Positions 18,285-25,200 of a stretch of DNA of 64,000 bases are shown one piece after another (position 1 is the stretch's first letter; each line of letters begins with the position of its first letter). The notes under the pieces are model-generated. The model made no database searches. It was not told the DNA's origin and was given only the letters and a program-made list of their open reading frames with translations. The stretch lies in assembly GCA_947176535.1 (NCBI GenBank), contig CAMWQU010000011.1, positions 1 to 64,000 of the forward strand, in the 5' to 3' direction. The DNA is from an uncultured Prevotellaceae bacterium (GTDB taxonomy: Bacteria; Bacteroidota; Bacteroidia; Bacteroidales; Bacteroidaceae). Position numbers and translations under genes: made by a program.

Positions 18285-18922
18285 TTGGCCTTTATTTTAT
18301 CCTTGATTTGCGATATACCGCTTGCATCGATGTCCGTCTCCTCCGCACTGCCCGTGAGCGTCGCTTTGGATATACCGCTGACGTCGGCTTTGAGTTTCTT
18401 GCAATCCACTTGCAGGGTTGCTTGGGATATACCGTTGACGTTGAGGTCTACGTCTTTGCAGTCGGCCTTGAGGTTTAGGCCCGACATGCCGCTGATGTTG
18501 GCCTTGACGGTTTCGGCCTCCACCTGCCGGCAGGTAATCGAAGACATACCCGAAGCATCCAGTTTGAGCTTCTCCGTGGCGATGTGCTCGGCCGTGAAAC
18601 CGCTCATTCCGCTGAGGACAACCTTGTTCAGCGAAGGAGCCGTGACGGTGAAGCGTACTTTATTTTCTTTGCCGTCCAGTGTCTTGACTTCTTCATCCAC
18701 ACTTATGACGAGGACACCGTTGTTCATTTTCACCTGATACATCGCGAGTTCTTTCTCCTCGCCTTCGGCCACGACCTCGTAGCTGCTGCCTTCGACATAC
18801 GTCACATTGGTTTTGCCGCTTGCGTCGAGCCCCGTAAACTTGTCCACCTTGTACACTCGCTTTCCGGCCTGCATATTCAGCGCGGCCAAAGTCAGCATCA
18901 TGCTTAGAAACATTTTCTTCAT
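18281..18922 (-). CDS. Secreted head-GIN domain (DUF2807) protein
   Basis: A 213-residue protein. The signal peptide is about residues 1-19 (MKKMFLSMMLTLAALNMQA). The remainder is a DUF2807 beta-solenoid with repeated rungs built around (S/N)G(M/I)S: LSGMSGF, ASGMSS, ISGMSGLNL, VNGISQATL, VSGISKATL, ASGISQI. These proteins are described as putative adhesin or shield domains, and the biochemical role is unclear. It is the first gene of the export operon, directly behind a good promoter, and is translationally coupled to the TolC-like gene. A link to envelope stress sensing or export is plausible but unproven. Confidence 0.85.
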   Translation of the reverse strand: MKKMFLSMMLTLAALNMQAGKRVYKVDKFTGLDASGKTNVTYVEGSSYEVVAEGEEKELAMYQVKMNNGVLVISVDEEVKTLDGKENKVRFTVTAPSLNKVVLSGMSGFTAEHIATEKLKLDASGMSSITCRQVEAETVKANISGMSGLNLKADCKDVDLNVNGISQATLQVDCKKLKADVSGISKATLTGSAEETDIDASGISQIKDKIKAK

Positions 18923-18964
18923 AGTTGTTCATCTTTTAAGAGTTAATAGCGTTGATTTCCGATG

Positions 18965-18997
18965 CAAAAATAAGGCTCTTTCTCCTTTCGCTCCAAA
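18965..18997 (-). promoter_or_regulatory. Promoter of the export operon
   Basis: On the minus strand TTTG (18994-18997), 21 bp, then TATTTTTG (18965-18972). The predicted leader before the DUF2807 start is about 40 nt. It is back to back with the response regulator promoter 110 bp away. Confidence 0.65.
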
Positions 18998-19080
18998 TAT
19001 TTTCGGGCCTCCGGAGCTGATTGTCTATTATTTATACATTCTTCTGTATGTTTTTTTTACACTGTTTCATTTTTTATCTT

Positions 19081-19088
19081 TACCTTTG
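19081..19088 (+). promoter_or_regulatory. -7 box overlapping the response regulator start region
   Basis: TACCTTTG lies 4 bp before the ATG at 19093, with an overlapping TATCTTTA at 19075-19082. If the box is used, the mRNA has no leader. Confidence 0.6.
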
Positions 19089-19092
19089 CGTC

Positions 19093-19617
19093 ATGAAACC
19101 ATACGGAACCTTACTGATAGTGGATGACAACGCCACCATTCTCACCGCCCTTACGCTGGCCCTGGAGGATAAGTTCGAGCGCATTCTCACACTCCAAGAC
19201 CCTAACGACATCCTGAAAACGCTGAAGCAGGAGAGTGCCGACCTGCTGTTGCTGGACATGAACTTCTCCCTCGGCATGAACACGGGTCAGGAGGGCCTCT
19301 TCTGGCTGCGGGCCATCAGCAAACGCTGTCCCGAACTGCCCATTGTCCTGCTCACGGCCTATGCCGACGTAGACCTTGCCGTCCGTGCCCTGAAATCCGG
19401 TGCGCGCGACTTCATCGTGAAGCCCTGGGACAACGAGGAACTGATGAGGAAACTGCGCGACGTGCTCGACAGCAATAACGAGGTGCAGAGCCTCGCCGAA
19501 TTAGAGGCCGAGCACATCCGTCGCGCCATCGACCGCTGCGATGGCAACCTCAGCGAGGCCGCCCGCCTGCTGGGCATAACGCGGCAGACGCTCTACAACA
19601 AGATTAAAAAGGGATAA
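19093..19617 (+). CDS. Response regulator, receiver plus Fis-type HTH, no AAA+ domain
   Basis: A 174-residue two-component regulator. The receiver has D11/D12, phosphoacceptor D55 (LLLLDMNFS), T88 and K110 (KPWD). A short linker leads to a Fis-type helix-turn-helix at about residues 150-170 (NLSEAARLLGITRQTLYNK). The receiver insertion MNTGQEGLFWLR is like those of sigma-54-dependent NtrC-type regulators, but the AAA+ module is absent, giving the short ActR/RegA-like layout. ATG 19093 is chosen over an in-frame ATG at 19021 because a promoter box lies between. It is divergent from the export operon and 14 bp ahead of a histidine kinase gene, so control of that operon is likely but not shown. 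Confidence 0.9.
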   Translation: MKPYGTLLIVDDNATILTALTLALEDKFERILTLQDPNDILKTLKQESADLLLLDMNFSLGMNTGQEGLFWLRAISKRCPELPIVLLTAYADVDLAVRALKSGARDFIVKPWDNEELMRKLRDVLDSNNEVQSLAELEAEHIRRAIDRCDGNLSEAARLLGITRQTLYNKIKKG

Positions 19618-19631
19618 AAGACGGAGGACGT

Positions 19632-20528
19632 ATGTGGATAATCGCTTTGTGTGTGCTCCTCGGGCTGCTGCTTTTGTTTGTGCTTCTTCTCGTCCGTCAC
19701 CAGTGTAGGCTGTCGCAGCGCGCCCACCTGATGCGGGAGGCTATCGAGAACGGCGACTTCCAGTTTCGGCTGCCGACGCGCGGCCTGCTGTGGGGCGACC
19801 GGGCGATTCTCGAACTGCAGAACGACCTCGGAGAACTGATTCGCCGGCAGAGGCGGCAGAGCGAGCAGCAGTCGTGGGAACAGTTGATACGGGTGCTGAC
19901 GCACGAAATCATGAACGCCACGGCCCCTATCGTCAGCATCAGTCAGACCCTGCTCGCCAAGGTCGATGGCGAGGGGACGGCCGTGGAGAAGGGCATCCGC
20001 GCCATCCATCACACGGCGGAGCACCTGAGCACGTTTGTGGCTTCGTACCGCAAGTTTTCGCTCCTGCACGACCCCGTCCCCCGGCTCGTGCAACTGTCCG
20101 GGGCCGTGGAAACCCTGCGGGAGATGTACCCCGACGTGCAGTGCGACATGGACGTGGACGAGGCTGTCGTGGTGAAGACAGACCCCGACCTGCTGCGGCA
20201 GGTGCTGATGAACCTCGTGAAGAATGCGGTGGAGGCCGGCGCGAAGAAGATACGTTGCAAGGCCGGTACACTGCGTTGCACGGACTGGGGAGACCGGCCT
20301 TGCGTCACGCTGACCCTTGCGAACGACGGTGCGCCGATACCGGCTGATGCCCGATCGAGCATCTTTGTCCCGTTCTTCACGACGAAGCGGGACGGTTCGG
20401 GCATAGGGCTTTTCCTGAGCCGCAAGATTATGATGCAGCAGGAGGGCGACCTCGAACTGCTGGATGATGCCCAGACCACCTTCCGCCTCACCTTTGCCCC
20501 GGAGCCTCGGGAGCGAGGAAGTCTGTAG
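19632..20528 (+). CDS. Membrane-anchored sensor histidine kinase
   Basis: A 298-residue kinase with one N-terminal membrane helix (about residues 2-21) and no sizeable periplasmic sensor. A HAMP-like or short linker segment leads to the phosphoacceptor H91 in LTHEIMNATAPI, and the catalytic ATP-binding domain follows with an N box (LMNLVKNAVEAG) and a G box (GSGIGLFLS). The H-box sequence is the type found in NtrY-like kinases. Without an extracellular domain it probably senses a membrane or cytoplasmic cue, or a partner protein. It forms a cotranscribed pair with the regulator 14 bp upstream and is closed by a strong terminator. Confidence 0.92.
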   Translation: MWIIALCVLLGLLLLFVLLLVRHQCRLSQRAHLMREAIENGDFQFRLPTRGLLWGDRAILELQNDLGELIRRQRRQSEQQSWEQLIRVLTHEIMNATAPIVSISQTLLAKVDGEGTAVEKGIRAIHHTAEHLSTFVASYRKFSLLHDPVPRLVQLSGAVETLREMYPDVQCDMDVDEAVVVKTDPDLLRQVLMNLVKNAVEAGAKKIRCKAGTLRCTDWGDRPCVTLTLANDGAPIPADARSSIFVPFFTTKRDGSGIGLFLSRKIMMQQEGDLELLDDAQTTFRLTFAPEPRERGSL

Positions 20529-20562
20529 TCCGCCCCGTAACCGCACGATACCTCCACACAAG

Positions 20563-20606
20563 GCGCGCCCTGAAAGTCCGAAAAGACTTTCAGGGCGCGC
20601 TTTTTT
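20563..20606 (+). terminator. Strong terminator after the histidine kinase gene
   Basis: A 16-bp perfect stem (GCGCGCCCTGAAAGTC at 20563-20578 with its complement at 20585-20600), a 6-nt loop and six Ts at 20601-20606. Confidence 0.93.
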
Positions 20607-20635
20607 ATTTCCGGACGGGCCGGCGTGTCATCTTC

Positions 20636-21436
20636 TTAGGGTTGCTTGCCGATGTAGGCGAGGATACCGCCATCGACGTAGAGCACGTGTCCGTTCACGG
20701 CGTCGGAGGCGTGCGAGGCAAGGAACACGGCGGGGCCGCCCAGTTCCTCCGGATTGAGCCAGCGTCCGGCGGGCGTCTTGGCGCAGATGAAGGAGTCGAA
20801 GGGGTGGCGGCTGCCGTCCGGCTGCGGTTCGCGCAGGGGAGCCGTCTGGGGCGTTGCAATGTAGCCCGGGCCGATGCCGTTGCACTGTATGTTATATTCG
20901 CCGTACTCGGAGCAGATGTTGCGGGTGAGCATCTTCAGTCCGCCCTTTGCGGCAGCGTAGGCCGACACGGTCTCGCGGCCCAGTTCGGACATCATGGAGC
21001 AGATGTTGATGATTTTGCCCTCGCGGCGCTCCATCATCTCGGGCACCACGGCAGCCGAGCAGATGTAGGGGGCGACGAGGTCTACGTCAATGACCTGCTG
21101 GAACTCCGAACGCTTCATTTCGTGCATGGGGATGCGCTTGATGATGCCGGCGTTATTGACGAGAATGTCTATCTGTCCCACCTCGCGGTGGATGGTCTCC
21201 ACGAGCTCCTTGACGGCCGTTTCGTCGGTCACGTCGCAGACGTAGCCCTTCACGTTCGTGATGCCTGCCTCCTTGTAGTTGGCCAGACCGCGTTCGAGAG
21301 CCGCCTCGTTGATGTCATTGAAGATGATGGTCTTGATACCTGCCCCGACAAATGCCTTGGCAATGTTGAATCCGATACCGTAAGACGCGCCGGTAATCCA
21401 GGCGTTCTTACCTTCCAGTGAAAATGGATTTGCCAT
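20636..21436 (-). CDS. SDR oxidoreductase, gluconate 5-dehydrogenase-like
   Basis: A 266-residue classical short-chain dehydrogenase. The cofactor motif TGASYGIG is at residues 15-22 and NNAG at about 94-97; the catalytic residues are S147, Y160 and K164 (YAAAK). Sequence features (CSMMSELGRETV, GIGPGYIATPQT) match the group annotated in Bacteroidales as gluconate 5-dehydrogenase or 2-deoxy-D-gluconate 3-dehydrogenase (KduD-like), which often sits with the isomerase kduI in uronate catabolism. No kduI or transporter is near, so the true sugar acid substrate is uncertain. It appears monocistronic. Confidence 0.85.
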   Translation of the reverse strand: MANPFSLEGKNAWITGASYGIGFNIAKAFVGAGIKTIIFNDINEAALERGLANYKEAGITNVKGYVCDVTDETAVKELVETIHREVGQIDILVNNAGIIKRIPMHEMKRSEFQQVIDVDLVAPYICSAAVVPEMMERREGKIINICSMMSELGRETVSAYAAAKGGLKMLTRNICSEYGEYNIQCNGIGPGYIATPQTAPLREPQPDGSRHPFDSFICAKTPAGRWLNPEELGGPAVFLASHASDAVNGHVLYVDGGILAYIGKQP

Positions 21437-21470
21437 AATGTTATCTATATATTATATGAATAAGTGTCCC

Positions 21471-21478
21471 CAAAGGTA
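21471..21478 (-). promoter_or_regulatory. -7 box for the SDR gene
   Basis: On the minus strand TACCTTTG, 34 bp before the ATG at 21436. No clear -33 TTTG. Confidence 0.55.
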
Positions 21479-21551
21479 CGTATTATTTATGAGAAATCCA
21501 TCGCTTTGGGCAAAAAAATGAAGCCGGGCTTGCGCTCGGCTTCCTCTTGAG

Positions 21552-21622
21552 TTGGGCTATCCGGTTTCGAACCAGAACTAAGACGACCAAAATGTCTTGT
21601 GCTACCATTACACCATAGCCCA
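21552..21622 (-). tRNA. tRNA-Gln (UUG)
   Basis: A 71-nt cloverleaf on the minus strand. The acceptor stem is TGGGCTA/TAGCCCA, the D arm GTG...CAC, the anticodon loop TTTTGGT giving anticodon UUG, and the T arm TCTGG-TTCGAAA-CCGGA; the discriminator is A. The anticodon stem has an A-C mismatch next to the loop. CCA is not encoded. A full promoter lies 42 bp upstream. Confidence 0.96.
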
Positions 21623-21663
21623 ATCCGGTAGCTGCCTGTGACCCGCAGCGAGGTTTGCGAGGG

Positions 21664-21695
21664 CAAAGGTACGAATAAGTGAGCAATCACGCAAA
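21664..21695 (-). promoter_or_regulatory. tRNA-Gln promoter
   Basis: On the minus strand TTTG (21692-21695), 20 bp, TACCTTTG (21664-21671). Both elements match the Bacteroidetes consensus. Confidence 0.75.
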
Positions 21696-21788
21696 TTATT
21701 TGCCGTTTTTCGAGCGAAAGAGTCGCAGAAATAGGACAAAACGGACGAATGCCGACGGAAATCCGTTCCCCTCCTCCGCAGGACGGGA

Positions 21789-21855
21789 TTATTCAGAGGC
21801 GACCGAATAATTATTCGCTCACCTCCGGTTAATTATTCGCTCGCCTCTGAATAAT
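21789..21855. repeat. Intergenic 22-bp palindromic array, family A copy 2
   Basis: Three exact 22-bp units at 21789-21810, 21811-21832 and 21833-21854, then a T. All start TTATTC; they end GAATAA, GGTTAA and GAATAA. The first 11 bp of the array (TTATTCAGAGG) are the inverse complement of the last 11 (CCTCTGAATAA). It lies in the divergent region between tRNA-Gln and the T9SS adhesin gene. Confidence 0.85.
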
Positions 21856-22038
21856 CCCATCCTCTATAGGGGTTCGGTGAATCGCCTCCTGCATTTTCCG
21901 TCGGGAATAGAGCGACGGGTGGTTCTCAAAATCCGTCCGCACTGCTGCTGTCGGCAGGAGAGAACGGGGCTTCTGCTTTCGATTTGTTGCAAAATATCGG
22001 CGATTTGTTAATTTTTGTATAAAAATGTTTTTAGATGC

Positions 22039-22069
22039 TTTGCAGATTGTCAGATAATTACTACCTTTG
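22039..22069 (+). promoter_or_regulatory. Promoter of the T9SS adhesin gene
   Basis: TTTG at 22039-22042, 19 bp, TACCTTTG at 22062-22069. It predicts a leader of about 220 nt before the ATG at 22298. Confidence 0.75.
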
Positions 22070-22075
22070 CACATT

Positions 22076-22297
22076 CGTATATGCCCGGATAATGCGCCGG
22101 AGCCTTTGCGGACTGCGATCTGCGTAGGAGTGGAGCCGAAATTCCCCTCTGTCTTTGAAGCAGGAGAATCGCTATATATAAGAAAGGTAAAAAGAGAAAA
22201 AAAGAGGTGAAGGGCCTCTTGCACACTCCGTTCGGAATAAAAGGGGATTTCTTCCGGGGGAGCGTAAAAATAAAATAATCCCCATAAGAACAATATT
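22076..22297 (+). other. Long 5' leader of the T9SS adhesin gene
   Basis: About 220 nt lie between the promoter and the start codon, far longer than other leaders here. A purine-rich stretch (22180-22208), a small hairpin (AGAGG...CCTCT near 22203-22221) and a possible long-range pairing of GGGGAT (near 22242) with ATCCCC (near 22278) just before the ATG are visible. No known riboswitch class is recognised. Confidence 0.4.
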
Positions 22298-25200
22298 ATG
22301 AAAAGATTGTTTACGCTTGCGGTCATTGCACTGACTGCATCGCTGACATTCGCACAGGCTCCTCTGGCAAAGAAGAGTGCCGTCTCTGCCCATCGGATAG
22401 AGCGCATGGCCAATGTGGAGGAGATTGCGAAAGCAGCGAAAGAAACAAAAGTGTTGGAGGCTGCCAAGGCTGAGAAAGCCGCTGCCGCCAAGGAGACAGG
22501 TTTCTCCGTGTTGCACAGAAGCTCTGCTAACAGAGGTTTTGCAATGCAGACGGTAGAGGCTGCGTTCAATAACTGCCCCCCCCAGGGTTATAGAAAGGCA
22601 CTGATTGCTAAGCCTTTCAAGGCCATTGTGAACAACGCCACCACGCAGGAGGGCAACGTTACAGTGACGACCGATGAGCATGGCATCATCACCGACGTTA
22701 CCGGTGTGGAGGCCAAGGCTTATGTGCGTGCCACGACTGGAACGGCTTATTACTCCTCCAATAATCAGATGGCAATAGCCGCCCAGTCGGGAACGGTTAC
22801 TATTGTTGAGGATGGCAATAACGTGTACATCAAGAACCCTGTCACACGTTATACACAAGGCTCATGGGTGAAGGGTACGAAAGACGGTAATGTCATTACT
22901 ATTGCTGCTAAACAACCCTTGGCTTATAGCGCGAATTATTCGACGACACTCGGCCTTCGCTGGGGTGTTATCACGGCTGCAGGCTCAATTCAAAATGTTG
23001 ATGACCACGCAGAGGCATTCACATTTACCGTGGATGGCAATGTATTGACTCTTGAGGGTACTCAGGCTTACACTCAGGGCTCAGACAGCTATTTCATGGG
23101 TGTGTTTTGGGATGACGATAACAGTGCAGCCGGTTACGGTGATGCCGAGACCGTGCTGACTTATGATGACAGCTACGTACCTCCTTCGACAGAACTCGTT
23201 GTGCTCCCCACCGGTGCACAGTATGAGGGTTGGTACATGAATGGCGTTTCCAATTCATCGAATGGAGGAACTGCTATCAAGAACCAGAGTGTAAACGTTG
23301 CTTTCTTTGATAACGATGTTTATGTGCAGGGCATCTCTGCGGCATTCCCCGACGCATGGGTAAAGGGTACGATTGACGGTACTACTGTCAAGTTCGACAA
23401 ATTCCAGTATGTAGGTAAGCGTGGCACAAACGACTGCTGGTTTGTTGGTGTTAATCCGCAGACCGCTGAGATGAAGGATGTTACAGCAACTTATGATGCT
23501 GAGGCAAAGGTCATCACTTTCGCAGACGATGTGCTTATCAATGCAGCCACAGACAAAGTATATTACTTCAACTGGTTCTCTAATGTTACTATCAGCAAGG
23601 ACGAAGTTGAGACTCCCGAACTCATTGTTCTGCCGAACGGCGCACAAACTGCAGATTGGTACATGAATGGTGGTACTTTAGAGAATCAGGCAGAAGTTGC
23701 CGTGGCTAACCAGAAGATAAAGGTCGCTTTCGTGGATAACGATATTTATGTTCAGGGTATCACAACGGAATTCCCCAACGCATGGGTGAAGGGTACGATC
23801 GACGGCACCGCTGTAACGTTCGCTGGATTCCAGTTCGTAGGCGAGTCTAACGGTCTGAACTGCTGGTTTGTCGGCGTTAATCCGAATACCGGCGCGTTGA
23901 AAGATGTAACGGCTACCTACGATGCAGAGGCTAAGACCATCACTTTCGCAGACGATATACTTATCAATGGTGCTAAAGACAAGGTATATTACCTCAACTG
24001 GTTCTTCGATGTTGTTCTCAGCGAGGAAAAGGCTGTTATTGAAGAGCCCGTGCTCACCACGCTGACGACCGAACTGCCTTACCTCAACACGTTTGACACC
24101 GAGGAGGAGCAGGCTGAGGTTGCCATCTACGATGCTAACGACGATGCAAGCACGTTCACGTTCTATACGCACACGACAACCAAGAGCATGACCGCTCGTT
24201 ATCGTTACAGCACATCGAACGCTGCCGATGACTACCTCGTATTCCCCGGCATGAACCTCAAGGCAGGTACTACTTACAGGATTTCTTTCGATGCCGCCGC
24301 TTACGGCCCGAGCTATCCCGAGCGTCTGGAAGTGGTAGCCGGTAAGGAAGCCAAGGTTTCTCAGCTCACCATTCCCGTAATTCCCGCTACGGTGGTGGAT
24401 ACGAAAGACTTCAATACACTCAGCAACGGTGAGTTCACCGTAGAGGAGGATGGCACCTACTACATCGCCGTTCACGCTATCTCTGACAAGAACCAGTTCT
24501 ATCTCTATGTAGACAACTTCGCTGTTTCCGAGCTTGCCAAAGAGGCTCCGGTTGCAGTCAGCGACCTCGCAGCTGTTGCCGATGCCGAGGGTGCCAACAA
24601 GGCTACTTTGACATTCACAACTCCTGCTCAGACACTTGCCGGCGACGCCATCACGGAGGCTCTCACCGTCACCGTTAAGCGCGAGGGCGAGGAAATTTGG
24701 TCGGAGACAAAGGCTGCCGGCGAGGCTGTTACCGTTGCTGACGAGACTCCCGCAGCAGGCTACTTCACGTACACAGTGACCACAGCTTACAACGGTTATG
24801 TGAGCGACGCAGCCGAAATTAAGGTTTACGTAGGTTACGACACTCCCGCCGGTGTGACCAACATCACTATTGCCGACAAGAGCGGTGCCGTGGCACTGGC
24901 CTGGGACGCTCCCGAAGGCGGTGCAGAGGGCTACATCGTTAATCCCGCAGACTTCAAGTACAATATCTATCCCGTGGAGATGATGGACTTCCTGGGCATG
25001 ACATTCCCCATGACTGACTTCAGTAACCCCTACGTAACGGGTGTGACAGAGACTTCTGCTACTGTTGAGTACGACACGAACGAGGGTGACCACGCCTTCA
25101 CGTACTTCGCCGTTACGGCTGAGAACACAACGGGTGAGTCTGAAGACAACTACGGTGCCGTTGTAACGGGTGCTCCCTATGATATGCCCGTATTCGAGAG

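Noticed and set aside
21552-21622. tRNA-Gln as an integration site of a mobile element
   Set aside because: No integrase or duplicated tRNA 3' end is nearby.
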